Origin: Paenibacillus tyrphae
Lineage (GTDB): Bacteria; Bacillota; Bacilli; Paenibacillales; NBRC-103111
Assembly: GCF_024158745.1 (NCBI RefSeq)
Contig: NZ_JAMZAW010000025.1
Coordinates: 1-64,000, forward strand
Direction: 5' to 3'
DNA: 64,000 bases
Shown here: positions 16,701 through 25,299 of the stretch, piece by piece
How the letters are laid out: each line of letters starts with the position of its first letter
How positions within the stretch are numbered: the stretch's first letter is position 1
The notes under the pieces: generated by a model
What the model was told of the DNA's origin: nothing
Database searches by the model: none
Seen by the model: only the letters and a program-made list of their open reading frames with translations
Made by a program: the position numbers and the translations under genes

Positions 16701-18491
16701 AGGCGGATACAGCACATTGCGCAGATCCAAGCCGAGCAGCGGTCGCAGTCGTTCGGCGCACCGGTCCACCTGCTCGCGATACACGGGCGCGGATTCGTAT
16801 AGCTCGGCGCCCATATAGATGTGCTGCGCCCCCTGTCCGGTAAACATAAAAGTCACGCTCAGCGGCGATTCGCTGCCGCCCGCGGGCTCTTGAGCACCCC
16901 GGCCGGACGGCGACGACAGGTCCGCGAGCTTCGCTTTCAATCCGTCCGCGACCGTCCCGGAATCGCGGCCGACCACCGCAAGCCGCCGGGCGAACGTTTC
17001 TCTGCCCGCGGCAAGCGTATAGGCCACATCGGATAAGGGAACGTCCCGGTTCGTTTGCAAATAGCCGATCAACCGCTCCGTCTTCCGGCGCAAGGCCGTA
17101 GCCGTTTTGGCAGACAAGACGATGACGTTCCAATCGGCGGTCCCGTTCCTGGTTCCGGCCTCCGTCTCCGTATTGGCGAACGCAGCCCCCACCTCCGGAT
17201 ACCGCACTTCCACTAAGGGCGCTTCTTCCAGCACGACATGCGCATTCGTGCCCCCCATACCGAACGAGCTTACCCCGGCCCGGCGGGGATTCCCGTCCGT
17301 CATCCATTCCCTGAGCCGGTCGTTCACATAGAAAGGACTGTTCGCAAAATCGATTTTCGGATTCGGCTCCGTATAATGCAGACTCGGCGGCAGCATTTTA
17401 TTTTGCAGGCACAGCACCGTTTTGATCAGTCCGGCAATCCCGGCGGCGCTGTCGAGATGGCCGATGTTCGTTTTGACCGACCCGATGGCGCAGTACTGCT
17501 TCTGGCTCGTAGCCTCGCGGTACGCCTCCGTCAAGGCGGCCACTTCGACCGGATCGCCCAGCGCGGTGCCGGTGCCGTGAGCCTCGATATACGTCATCGT
17601 CGCCGGGTCGATCTCCGAGACGGCCAGCGCTTCCTTGATGACCTCGGCTTGCCGCGTCACACTCGGGGCGGTATACCCGACCTTCTGCGCCCCGTCGTTA
17701 TTGACCGCCGAACCGCGGATCACGGCCAGAATCGTATCCCCGTCCGACACCGCTTCATCCAGCCGCTTCAGCAAGACGGCCCCTGCTCCGTTCCCGACCG
17801 CCGTGCCTTGGGACTTGGCGTCGAACGCGCGGCAGCGCCCGTCCGGCGACAGAATGCCCCCTTCCTGGTAGTCGAAGCCTGCCGTTTGGTCCGCTTTGAC
17901 CGAGACGCCTCCGGCGATCGCCACATCGCACTCGTACGTGAGCAGCGCCTGACACGCCATGTGGACGGCCACCAAGGAGCTGGAGCAGGCCGTTTGCACC
18001 GCGACGCTCGGGCCGCTCAGGTTTAACTTGTACGAAACGCGGGTGGCGAGAAAGTCCGGGTGGTTGCCGATACCGATCTGGAACGGTCCGAACGATTCCA
18101 CAAGCTCCTCATGGCTGAGCACATGCTGGAGATAATCCGAATGGCCGCTGCCCGCATAAACTCCGACCCGCTCGGGGCACCTCGTCGGAGGGTATCCCGC
18201 CGACTCCAAGGCCTCGTAGGCGCATTCCAGAAACAACCGGTGCTGCGGGTCCGTCATTTCCGCTTCCCGTGGCGTCATTCCGAAGAAGACGGCATCGAAG
18301 TCGGCTGCTTCCTCCAGAATCCCTGCGGCATGGACCCGGTTCTTCTCCGGCTCCTTGAAGGGGATAATCGATTCCTGCCCATCTCGCAGATTGGACCAAA
18401 ATTGCTCCAAATCGCCGGCCCCCGGAAACCGTCCCGCCATCCCGATAATCGCAATTCCCCGCAGTTCCCCGTCTTTTGCAATCGCTTCCAT
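13743..18491 (-). CDS. Type I PKS module KS-AT-KR(degenerate)-ACP
   Basis: 1582 residues. KS (about 10-430) has active-site Cys169 in TACSSS plus EAHGTGT and KTNIGH. AT (about 545-860) has GHSIGEY, and its HAYH motif resembles the HAFH type, so malonyl-CoA is the likely extender. A ketoreductase-like region (about 1170-1400) follows, but its three catalytic positions read Arg, Gln and His instead of Ser, Tyr and Asn, and the glycine-rich cofactor loop is altered (TGATSEIG). I therefore expect no ketoreduction. The ACP (about 1490-1560) carries GGNSLLS. The acidic C-terminal helix (EIERLLSEIE) looks like a docking element. It should extend the aminoacyl chain from the first NRPS by two carbons, leaving a beta-keto group. 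Confidence 0.92.
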   Translation of the reverse strand: MEAIAKDGELRGIAIIGMAGRFPGAGDLEQFWSNLRDGQESIIPFKEPEKNRVHAAGILEEAADFDAVFFGMTPREAEMTDPQHRLFLECAYEALESAGYPPTRCPERVGVYAGSGHSDYLQHVLSHEELVESFGPFQIGIGNHPDFLATRVSYKLNLSGPSVAVQTACSSSLVAVHMACQALLTYECDVAIAGGVSVKADQTAGFDYQEGGILSPDGRCRAFDAKSQGTAVGNGAGAVLLKRLDEAVSDGDTILAVIRGSAVNNDGAQKVGYTAPSVTRQAEVIKEALAVSEIDPATMTYIEAHGTGTALGDPVEVAALTEAYREATSQKQYCAIGSVKTNIGHLDSAAGIAGLIKTVLCLQNKMLPPSLHYTEPNPKIDFANSPFYVNDRLREWMTDGNPRRAGVSSFGMGGTNAHVVLEEAPLVEVRYPEVGAAFANTETEAGTRNGTADWNVIVLSAKTATALRRKTERLIGYLQTNRDVPLSDVAYTLAAGRETFARRLAVVGRDSGTVADGLKAKLADLSSPSGRGAQEPAGGSESPLSVTFMFTGQGAQHIYMGAELYESAPVYREQVDRCAERLRPLLGLDLRNVLYPPPSQAEEAASRLRQTALTQPALFVLEYALAKQLEAWGVRPQAMIGHSIGEYVAACLAGVMTLDDALTAVAARGSLMQEMDRGVMLAITLSEAEVRELLGAASPELSVAAVNGPMSCVVSGTFEAIERLEQALGRRNGVSKRLVTSHAYHSAMMEPMLERFAGVMRGIALHAPQLPYVSNVTGTWITAEQATDPMYWVRHLRDTVRFADGIGLLSESGRTAFLEIGPGQSLTSLVRQQTARSATPGALAVNTLPPAAAGKSAYASVFQALGELWSAGADIDCAAWHEGKVRRRVPLPTYPFERYRYYLEKKVRAVPADAVAVAGQERRADLADWFYTPVWKQTFLPLQPPASGDAASHKRTYLLFHDRYGLAEALSEGLKSEGLKSEGHDVITVLEGSGFRQVEEDVFTVHPAQGRSYEELLHALAAQQRFPDAVVHLWNVVEPESEGEGVPVPIAQRYARSQQLGFYSLMHLAQAIGMQATAKQTELIVLTGSLQWVAHEQVRSPERATLLGVLRVIPQEYAQIRARTVDVSLTDLASASSGRLVRQLLQEIEYGGEDLIVAYRGMQRFTQIYEPVKLPEADPADAAFRDGGVYLVTGATSEIGLQLCEEIARTAKVSFVLIGEASFPDVCEWEHYLQRDGESDDTAKIIKRIHVLEQNRNPLLFASADLTDEAGLRDIVRDAERRFGAIHGVLFAQEPYGSGLIQLGDRERSEQVIAPQVLGLLTLESLLRSHPLELMIVFSRTISFTGGVGLMDQCASHHFVDAFAKWHAAAGGRTVSVNWGMWQDDVWVRKQTELPADVKEHMLQMQAQFGITGAEGLEAIRRIAASGLSQAVVSTQSIHDAVGSGWLHAAGHAASDSRNSRTDTEHRDGEAPQEPPQTEAEQKIAAIWETLFGIPGIGRRQSFFDLGGNSLLSIQLVARLRQSFHGDIPMDVIFQSPTIAQLAESIAQTQVKPEELDEIERLLSEIENMPQDELMQLLSREG

Positions 18492-18669
18492 AAGCTCTTT
18501 TACCTCCCTGCTTTTTAAGAGACCGGTGAAAAAGAGGCCGCTGCGCGAGCAGATCGTTCTCCGGTCGCTGTTGTCCCCCGATTCTTCGATTCAATAACCC
18601 CTCAGGCGGGTAGAATCCGGAGACAAAGGCGACCGCTGACGCTTCTCCAGAACGATTCCGCTCTCTTCG
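18492..18669. other. Spacer between first NRPS and PKS genes
   Basis: At 178 bases this is the only long gap in the operon. I see no gene or clear terminator, only the strong GGGAGGT ribosome site of the PKS gene. An internal promoter cannot be excluded. Confidence 0.4.
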
Positions 18670-21600
18670 CTACTTATTTAACGGTCTTCTAAGCCGTTTC
18701 TGCCTTTCCATTTCTTCCTTTCGCTGGAATGCTATGCGGTGCGCACTTGTGCTTCTGCCACCGTTTCCGACCACTTCTTCCTCCCCAGCTGTCCCCCGGC
18801 TCCGGTTCAAGTGACCCGCCAGCGCACGAATTGTGGGAAACCGGAACAGGTCGACGACGGTCACGGAATCGTCCAGCGCCTCCCTGACGCTCTGATGCAC
18901 GCGCAGCAGCCGGAAGGAATCACCGCCCAAGTCGAAAAAGTGATCCTGAACGCCCACCCGCGATAAACCGAGCGCCTCTTTCCAGATCTGCGTCAGCACC
19001 TCTTCCGCTTGGTTGAGCGGAGCTGCGCTTTCAGTCGCCCCCGACTCTTCGTAGCCGAGCTTGCTTAAAGCCGCCCGGTCCGCTTTGCCGCTCGGCATCA
19101 GCGGCAGCCGGTCGACCACGCGGACGAAATGCGGCACCATATACGCGGGAAGCCGTTCCTGCAAATAGGCCCGCAATTCCGCCGTCTGCGGCTTGTCCGC
19201 CCCGCCCCTGGCCGGGACCGCAAAAGCAACCAGCCGCCGGCCGCTTCCGTCGTCGTGCACGACAGCCACGGCTTGCCGGATTTCCGGGTGCAGGCCGAGC
19301 ACGGTTTCGATCTCCTCCAGCTCGACGCGGTGGCCGCGAATTTTCACCTGATGATCGGCTCGCCCGATATATTCCAGACTTCCGTCCGGCAAATAGCGGG
19401 CCAAGTCTCCCGTCCGGTACAAGCGGACGGCTCCCGGCACAGGCAGGCCAAGCTCCGCCTCCAAGAACCGCTCGGCCGTCAGCCCGGGACGATTCCAATA
19501 CCCGCGGGCCAGTCCCGTGCCGCCGATATACATTTCGCCGGTGACGCCCACCGGAACCGGCTTCCGGTTCTCGTCCAGCACATATACCTGCGTATTGGCA
19601 AGGGGCCGGCCGATATCCGGCGGCAGCTTGCCGCCGTCGAACGTTCTACCGGTTGCCCACACCGTAGCTTCCGTCGGTCCGTAGGCGTTGATAAAGCGCC
19701 GATTGACGCTCCATGCGGCAGCCACTTCGGAAGGACAAGGCTCGCCCCCCGAGATCACCGTCTCCAATGTCCGCAAGGCGCCGATGCTGCCCGGGACTTC
19801 CGACAGCATAGCGAGTACGGATGCCGGGAGCATGAGCAGATTGACGGCTTTTTGGCCGATCAACTCGACCAGCGGCTTGCCTGGCAGCATCGCCTCGCGG
19901 GTGTCTGCCACAAGCGTTCCGCCGCTGCACAGCACGGGGAAAATTTCCGCCACGGAAGCGTCGAAGCTGCACGACGAAAACTGCAAAATCCTCGTACGGC
20001 CGGACAGCCCCAGCCTCTCCTTCATCGCATGAATGAGGTTGCCAAGTCCCCGGTGCTCGATCATGACCCCCTTCGGCTGCCCGGTGGAGCCGGAGGTATA
20101 GATGATATAAGCGAGATCGCCCTCCCCGGGCAAAGGCCAGTGAGCCTCCCGTAGCTCTTCAACCGCACCTCCCTGCGCTTCCTTCGGCTCAACAGGAATG
20201 ACCTCGCATATCCCGCCTGCGACGGTTTGTCCGATCTCCCCTTTGGTCATCAGAAATTGAGCCTGTGAATCGTTCAACATATAAGCGATCCGTTCCGCCG
20301 GATAATCCGGATCGACCGGCAAATACGCTCCGCCTGCGCGAAGAATCGTGATCATCGCCGCGATAAGCTCCGCCCCCTTGGGCAACATCACCGCGACGAC
20401 GCTTTCCGCCGTAACGCCCCGATTCCGCAATCCGTACGCCAACCGGCGCGTCCATTGTTCCAGTTCGCGATACGTCAGGCGCTCTTCCCCGAATTCGACG
20501 GCGACCGCATCGGGCGTCCGCAGGACCTGCCCGACGAACAGCTCAGCAAACGTACGCTGCGGTCCGAAATCCCGCTCCGTCCGGTTGAAATCGTTCAAAA
20601 TCCGCCTCTCCTCGGCTTCCGATAGAAGACGCAGGTCTGCCACGGTCCGCTCCGGATGGGACAGCGCATCGTCCAGCAGCTTCATGTACCGCTCGCCATG
20701 CGCCGCGATTTCGTCTTCGCCGAACAGCGCCCGCCGGTATTCGAAATCCAGCCGGTACATACCGGACTCCATATGATCCTTAACGTGAAAAAGCAACTCA
20801 TCCGCGATCGATCCGCTGAGATGAATTTCACTCGCAACACTGATCTCGTCTTCCTTGCTGAAATTCATCACTTGAAATTCCGTCCCGATATGATACAACG
20901 GCCCTGCGTTCGGATGACGCTCTCTCGTGCGGGCCACGAGCTGGTTGTAGGGGTATTTCTGGTGGCGCAGCATGCGGGTATATGCTTTGGCAAGGGCTTG
21001 GCAATGGGATGTAAAAGCATGCTGCGGATCGACTTCGTAGCGCAAAGCAGCCGTACCCGCGAACATACCGAAGGTCTGTTTGTCCCGGGGGCTCGTCCGA
21101 TTCCCGGTTATACTGGCGAGGACAATGTCTCTTTGGCCCGTCATCCGGTACAAATAGGCGTAGAAAAGGGCAAGAAAGAAAACCGAAGGGTTGACCCCGG
21201 ACTCCCGGCAGAAGGTATCGACACGCTCTCTCCGGCTGCCGTCGATCGCGAACCCGTAGCGGCCGCTTTCCAGGCTCCCCGTCGTCGGATTCCCGGTCCG
21301 GGCCAAAGAAACCGGTTCCGGCAGCGTCCGGAACTTGTCATCCCAATATTGACGGTCCTGCGCATACCGATCCGATTCCAGATACGCGCGTTCCCGGTCC
21401 ATCGCTTCGAGATAGGAAGGCTTCTTTTGAAAATCCCGTGCCTGCCCTCGGGCCAAGCACAAATAAAGGTCTACGATGTCGGCCCCGGCTTGTACGAGAG
21501 CGGTACCGTCACCAAGGATATGATGGCATTTGAGATACAACCATGATTCGTTGTCGGAAAGGCGGAGGAAAGCAAAATCATAAAGTCGGGAAGCTTCAAG

Positions 21601-21951
21601 CGGGTAAGGCTGTCTGGTCGCAGCGTCAATCCACAGGCGTGCCGCTTGATCGGGCGCCTGCTCGTTGCGGAAATCAAGAAGCGGGATGTCGGGAGGATCG
21701 TCCGGGCTGATATACTGTCGAGGCATGCCGGGATCGTCCGAAGCTGAGGTTGTGATCGAAAGCCGGATGGAGTCGTTTTCCAAAATAAATTGGGCGACAG
21801 CCTTCTTCAATAACTCGGGAGATACGTACGTTAAAATTTTTACGGATAAACCAAAGTTCATGAAACCGGAATCGGGATGCATCTTTTGCATGAACCAAAT
21901 CCGCTTCTGCGCTTGCGTCAGCGGAAACGTTCCTGAAGGCGTTGCGTTCAT
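18670..21951 (-). CDS. NRPS first module C-A-T
   Basis: 1093 residues and first gene of the operon, with GGAGG seven bases before the ATG. Condensation domain (about 8-430) keeps HHILGDG near residue 143. Adenylation follows (about 460-960, YTSGSTGQPKG), then a carrier protein with GGDSFRL (about 1010). The hand-read pocket residues are D-A-A-M-I-G-A-V-W, which I cannot assign. A condensation domain in the very first module usually means a starter type that attaches a fatty acyl group, as in lipopeptides, or a relic of a lost upstream module. No acyl-CoA ligase, phosphopantetheinyl transferase or exporter is encoded within the window near this operon. Confidence 0.93.
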   Translation of the reverse strand: MNATPSGTFPLTQAQKRIWFMQKMHPDSGFMNFGLSVKILTYVSPELLKKAVAQFILENDSIRLSITTSASDDPGMPRQYISPDDPPDIPLLDFRNEQAPDQAARLWIDAATRQPYPLEASRLYDFAFLRLSDNESWLYLKCHHILGDGTALVQAGADIVDLYLCLARGQARDFQKKPSYLEAMDRERAYLESDRYAQDRQYWDDKFRTLPEPVSLARTGNPTTGSLESGRYGFAIDGSRRERVDTFCRESGVNPSVFFLALFYAYLYRMTGQRDIVLASITGNRTSPRDKQTFGMFAGTAALRYEVDPQHAFTSHCQALAKAYTRMLRHQKYPYNQLVARTRERHPNAGPLYHIGTEFQVMNFSKEDEISVASEIHLSGSIADELLFHVKDHMESGMYRLDFEYRRALFGEDEIAAHGERYMKLLDDALSHPERTVADLRLLSEAEERRILNDFNRTERDFGPQRTFAELFVGQVLRTPDAVAVEFGEERLTYRELEQWTRRLAYGLRNRGVTAESVVAVMLPKGAELIAAMITILRAGGAYLPVDPDYPAERIAYMLNDSQAQFLMTKGEIGQTVAGGICEVIPVEPKEAQGGAVEELREAHWPLPGEGDLAYIIYTSGSTGQPKGVMIEHRGLGNLIHAMKERLGLSGRTRILQFSSCSFDASVAEIFPVLCSGGTLVADTREAMLPGKPLVELIGQKAVNLLMLPASVLAMLSEVPGSIGALRTLETVISGGEPCPSEVAAAWSVNRRFINAYGPTEATVWATGRTFDGGKLPPDIGRPLANTQVYVLDENRKPVPVGVTGEMYIGGTGLARGYWNRPGLTAERFLEAELGLPVPGAVRLYRTGDLARYLPDGSLEYIGRADHQVKIRGHRVELEEIETVLGLHPEIRQAVAVVHDDGSGRRLVAFAVPARGGADKPQTAELRAYLQERLPAYMVPHFVRVVDRLPLMPSGKADRAALSKLGYEESGATESAAPLNQAEEVLTQIWKEALGLSRVGVQDHFFDLGGDSFRLLRVHQSVREALDDSVTVVDLFRFPTIRALAGHLNRSRGTAGEEEVVGNGGRSTSAHRIAFQRKEEMERQKRLRRPLNK

Positions 21952-22002
21952 TCCTCATCCTCCCTGTCTTCAATACCTCCATGTTCTCCGATGTTCGATT
22001 TC

Positions 22003-22039
22003 ATTGTAGCACGCTTGGTATTTATTTGCTATAAATACC
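22003..22039 (-). promoter_or_regulatory. NRPS operon promoter with overlapping inverted-repeat operator
   Basis: On the minus strand a TACAAT -10 (22008-22003) lies about 50 bases before the ATG. Directly upstream, covering the -35 zone, is a perfect 9-bp inverted repeat (GGTATTTAT 22017-22025, ATAAATACC 22031-22039) with a 5-base spacer. The -35 itself is poor, so an activator or a repressor may act here. No regulator gene is linked to the operon. Confidence 0.6.
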
Positions 22040-22093
22040 TAATATTGAATATAAACCATATTAATGAATTATCAGCCCCTCGAGTCGGAAATG

Positions 22094-22123
22094 GAAAAAA
22101 GGCCAACCAAAGCGTGGCGGCCT
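22094..22123 (-). terminator. Terminator of the Fic operon
   Basis: Stem AGGCC (22100-22104) and GGCCT (22119-22123), with inner CCA/TGG pairing, followed on the minus strand by six T. It lies 65 bases beyond the fic stop, between fic and the NRPS promoter. Confidence 0.65.
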
Positions 22124-22187
22124 ATCCCTTTAACATCGGCTTATTTTCGATTGCTTCACCGTACTAATTTTTAACCTTATATAACAA

Positions 22188-22790
22188 TTAGTTCATCTTG
22201 TCCAGGCAATGCCCTATGACATCGGAGAGGTCCTGCGTATCTACCTTGGAGCGAATGGAAGCTTGCATGACCAAAGACTTATCCACCCTTGACCAGTTCA
22301 GCTGATAACCGGCATTCACGGCGAGCTGACGGATAAATTCCCTCTGCGTACGACCGTTGCCTTCCCGGAATGGATGCAGAACATTGATCTCCGCCATATA
22401 ATGACTCGCGCGCTTTGCAAAGTCCGCCATCGACAAGTCTTTTAGAAATTTCTCCTCGGCAAGGTCGCGGAACAAATCAGTCGCAGACGATTCCAAGAAC
22501 TGCGTAGGCGCAAACCGGAAAGTATCTTTCACAATATCTTCCGTCCGGAGCTTACCGGCAAACGGATATACGTCTTGGAAAATATGTTGATGGATGCTTT
22601 TTAAATGCGTCAAGTCAAAATTTCCAGGGATCGGCGTTAGAATCAACTGAGCTAATCGGTTTGCGGTCACAATGCTTTCGAAAACCTTCAACTGCTCTTC
22701 GTCACGAATTCCTGCATAATTAATCAATGCATCGGTGCCGGGATAGCAATATTTGGATTGGACTAAATCATTCACGGGTCGCGATCTCAA
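22188..22790 (-). CDS. Fic/DOC-family AMP-transferase toxin
   Basis: 200 residues. The catalytic Fic motif HPFREGNGRTQR lies near residue 137 and is complete: His for catalysis, Gly-Asn-Gly-Arg for the ATP phosphates. The upstream flap region (PFAGKLRTEDI) and the N-terminal YCYPGTDAL segment match stand-alone class I Fic proteins. These transfer AMP to target proteins such as gyrase or topoisomerase IV unless blocked by an antitoxin helix. No inhibition motif is found in this protein itself. The start overlaps the antitoxin gene by 23 bases, so the pair is translationally coupled. The target is not known. Confidence 0.92.
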   Translation of the reverse strand: MRSRPVNDLVQSKYCYPGTDALINYAGIRDEEQLKVFESIVTANRLAQLILTPIPGNFDLTHLKSIHQHIFQDVYPFAGKLRTEDIVKDTFRFAPTQFLESSATDLFRDLAEEKFLKDLSMADFAKRASHYMAEINVLHPFREGNGRTQREFIRQLAVNAGYQLNWSRVDKSLVMQASIRSKVDTQDLSDVIGHCLDKMN

Positions 22791-23187
22791 GAGCCGCCTT
22801 CAAGAAGTCAGCTTGAGAAACCTCCCCCCTTAGTCGCTTACGGACTAATTCCTGACCATCTTCTGGCACAATAAGCCCTTCGATTGCCAGACTAGCCTGC
22901 GCTTGGCGCATCGCTGCATGAATGTTTTTATCCGATTCAGTTGTTTCCGGATCATGACTAAGAGTCCCCTCGCGCTGGAGCTCTCGTTGTTCCAGTTGAT
23001 TCAAGCGCTGGAACATAGACTCAAACAGCTCATAACTAAGGATAACCGTATCTACATTCCCGTTTTCCGTAATATACTGAGGCAAAGATTTGGCTTTTTT
23101 CCGCACTTCGCCGAATTTCTTTGACGCTTCCGAAGAAGAAATCAACTGGTCAACATGGAATGTTGGCTTAAACATAGACGTATCCAT
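22768..23187 (-). CDS. Phd/YefM-like antitoxin with VbhA-type Fic-inhibition motif
   Basis: 139 residues. The N-terminal 65 residues (SSSEASKKFGEVRKKAK, VDTVILSYELFESM) look like the Phd/YefM DNA-binding fold. The C-terminal part holds SLAIEG near residue 97, which fits the (S/T)xxxE(G/N) inhibition motif of Fic antitoxins, followed by the GLIVPEDG turn typical of VbhA-like proteins. The single protein should therefore both repress its operon and push the Glu into the Fic active site. Upstream, AT-rich repeats built from TAATTA at about 23203-23232 may be its operator. Confidence 0.85.
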   Translation of the reverse strand: MDTSMFKPTFHVDQLISSSEASKKFGEVRKKAKSLPQYITENGNVDTVILSYELFESMFQRLNQLEQRELQREGTLSHDPETTESDKNIHAAMRQAQASLAIEGLIVPEDGQELVRKRLRGEVSQADFLKAALEIATRE

Positions 23188-23427
23188 CTGATCATCTCCT
23201 TTGCCAGTAATAATTACCCTAATTACTTAATTATATCGCGAAGACCCGTAAAAATATACGGAATACTTTACGGATTTCACTTCCCTTTTCGCTGCCCACT
23301 CTCCGAACTTTCGCCAGCTCCCCCACCTTCCATCCTCCCCCTCTTGTATCTCCCATGATAAATATGTCAATATCAAGGGTAGCCGGCTTTGCGAAATAAA
23401 CTTTGACGGGAGAAGGGCTGCGTCTCT

Positions 23428-24231
23428 ATGCATTTTCAACAACTTGCCGCGATGATTCCGGTGTTCGAGACCGTCGAATCCGGCACGGCTTCCCGGCTCA
23501 TCGACTGTGGCCCGGACAACCACCGGATCATCATTGTCCTCCGCGGACACGTTACTTTATCGGCCCAAAGCCAGGAGCCGGTCGTCGTCACGCAGGGCTT
23601 CGCCTGCCATCCGGTGCACGGTCCTTTCGACCTTCAGGTGCCGAAGACGAAGGAGGCCGAGTACGCCCTCATCACCTACCGCGTATTCCCGGAGAGCAGC
23701 GCTTGGACGCTCCATGGCCCGCTTCGTACGCACAGCGAAGTGAAGATCAAATACATGCTGGACGAGCTCATCCGCACCGCCGAGGAGATCCGCACCGACT
23801 CCGAAGAGGAGGACGCCGTGCAGTTGTTCCGAAAGCGTCTCATTCTGGAGCGGATCTTGTTTATATTTCTGTACGAAACGCACATGAGACAAGAGGAGCC
23901 GTCGTCCGACCTCGCTATCAAGGAATCCCTCTCCTATATCAACGAGCACTATATGCTGAAGCTCACGCTCCCGATGCTCGCCCAACGGGCCGGAATGAGC
24001 GACGGACATTACACGGTGTTGTTCAAAAAGCATACCGGAACGACAATGACCCACTATTTGCGCCGTCTCCGTATCCAGAAAGCGCAGCAGATGTTTCTGC
24101 AAACCCGTCTGCCCGCCAAAGAAATTGCGCAGCGGGTTGGCTTCGCGGACTATTTTCATTTCAGCCGCATTTTCAAGCAGGAAGTGGGCTGTTCCCCGAC
24201 GGCCTTTCAACGAAACCGGTCCGAAATCTAA
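23428..24231 (+). CDS. AraC-family regulator, probable siderophore-uptake activator
   Basis: 267 residues. A cupin-like N-terminal ligand domain (about 1-130) is followed by the two-helix-turn-helix AraC domain (about 165-262; EIAQRVGFADYFHFSRIFKQ is the second HTH). An AGAAGGG site lies ten bases before the ATG. The gene ends 100 bases before a Fur-boxed siderophore-binding protein gene on the same strand. In Bacillus the AraC-type Btr activates the feuABC importer in the same arrangement. Btr has a fused binding-protein domain that is absent here. Substrate-dependent activation of the neighbouring importer is inferred. Confidence 0.85.
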   Translation: MHFQQLAAMIPVFETVESGTASRLIDCGPDNHRIIIVLRGHVTLSAQSQEPVVVTQGFACHPVHGPFDLQVPKTKEAEYALITYRVFPESSAWTLHGPLRTHSEVKIKYMLDELIRTAEEIRTDSEEEDAVQLFRKRLILERILFIFLYETHMRQEEPSSDLAIKESLSYINEHYMLKLTLPMLAQRAGMSDGHYTVLFKKHTGTTMTHYLRRLRIQKAQQMFLQTRLPAKEIAQRVGFADYFHFSRIFKQEVGCSPTAFQRNRSEI

Positions 24232-24297
24232 AAATATAACATGCCCCATCCTAAAATTGGACATGGCCTAAGAACGAAGATGCGACTACAATAAATT

Positions 24298-24316
24298 GAG
24301 AATAATTATCATTATC
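24298..24316 (+). promoter_or_regulatory. Fur box before the siderophore importer
   Basis: GAGAATAATTATCATTATC matches 16 of 19 positions of the Fur consensus. It ends 15 bases before the chosen ATG, so Fur would block transcription or early elongation when iron is plentiful. Confidence 0.8.
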
Positions 24317-24331
24317 ATGGGGGATAGCAAC

Positions 24332-25294
24332 ATGCATCTTTGGATCAACCGCACACTGCGCACCACCTTGCTGCTCGTCTTCGTCATCGCGCTTGCCGCT
24401 TGCGGCCAACCGGCTTCGAATCAAGCCCAACCGGGCCAAACCGGCGGACAATCCGCTGCTCCAAAAGACGAGAAGATCACCGTAGAAGACGCGACCGGAA
24501 CCGTCACCCTGCCGAAGAAGCCCGAACGCATCGTGACGATGGATTTCAGTTTCACCGATATGCTGGTGACGCTTGGCGTGCAGCCGGTCGGGATTGCCGA
24601 CGACGGTACGCCCGAGCTGTTCATGGACTCCGTCAAAAGCCAGCTGAAACAATATACCTCCGTCGGGTCCCGCTACGAGCCGAACATTGAATTAATCAGC
24701 TCGCTGAAGCCCGACCTGATTCTCGTCGATATCAACAAGCACAAAAATGCGCTGACCCAACTGAAAGCCATTGCGCCGATTCTCGTGCTGAACGATTTTC
24801 AAGCCGATTACGACCAAATGCTGAAAAACTACATGATCGCAGCCAAAGCCGTTGGCAAGGAAGAGGAAGGGAAAAAGCGCCTGCAGGAGCATCAGACGAA
24901 AATGGAGCAGGCCAAGAAGAAAATCAGCCGCACTGCATCGACCGTACTCCCGGCTGTCGTGAATCCGAAAGGCTTCTTCGCCCACTCGGATCACTCTTAC
25001 ACCGGCTCCATTGTGAAAATGCTGGGCTTCACCGATCCCGTTAAGAACGACGCTGCTTATCCGCAGCTGACCTTGGAGCAGCTTGTCGAAACGAACCCGC
25101 AAGTGCTGTTCCTGATGCCTACTGATAAAGTGACGATCGTGAATCAATGGGAAAGCAACCCGCTATGGAAAAAAATCGACGCCGTCGCAGGCAACAAAGT
25201 GTTTACGGTGGAACGGCGCGACTGGTCGCTGTCCCGCGGCATGCTCGGATCGGAGAAAATCGCGGAAGATATCGTGAAGCAATTAGGAGAATAA
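24332..25294 (+). CDS. Fe(III)-siderophore ABC importer, substrate-binding lipoprotein
   Basis: 320 residues from ATG 24332, chosen because GGGGG lies eight bases upstream and earlier starts would run through the Fur box. A lipoprotein signal (IALAACG, Cys near residue 25) anchors it outside the membrane. The periplasmic-binding class III fold shows TVTLPKKPERIVTMD, the long central helix (EEGKKRLQEHQTKMEQAKKK) and a C-terminal lobe ending in EDIVKQLGE. The signature fits FeuA/FhuD-like ferric siderophore receptors. It is followed by two permease genes. The siderophore is unknown; whether the linked NRPS product is the ligand is open. Confidence 0.9.
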   Translation: MHLWINRTLRTTLLLVFVIALAACGQPASNQAQPGQTGGQSAAPKDEKITVEDATGTVTLPKKPERIVTMDFSFTDMLVTLGVQPVGIADDGTPELFMDSVKSQLKQYTSVGSRYEPNIELISSLKPDLILVDINKHKNALTQLKAIAPILVLNDFQADYDQMLKNYMIAAKAVGKEEEGKKRLQEHQTKMEQAKKKISRTASTVLPAVVNPKGFFAHSDHSYTGSIVKMLGFTDPVKNDAAYPQLTLEQLVETNPQVLFLMPTDKVTIVNQWESNPLWKKIDAVAGNKVFTVERRDWSLSRGMLGSEKIAEDIVKQLGE

Positions 25295-25299
25295 CTTGA

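Noticed and set aside
22017..22039. Fur box at the NRPS promoter
   Set aside because: The inverted repeat GGTATTTAT-N5-ATAAATACC does not match the GATAAT-type Fur pattern.
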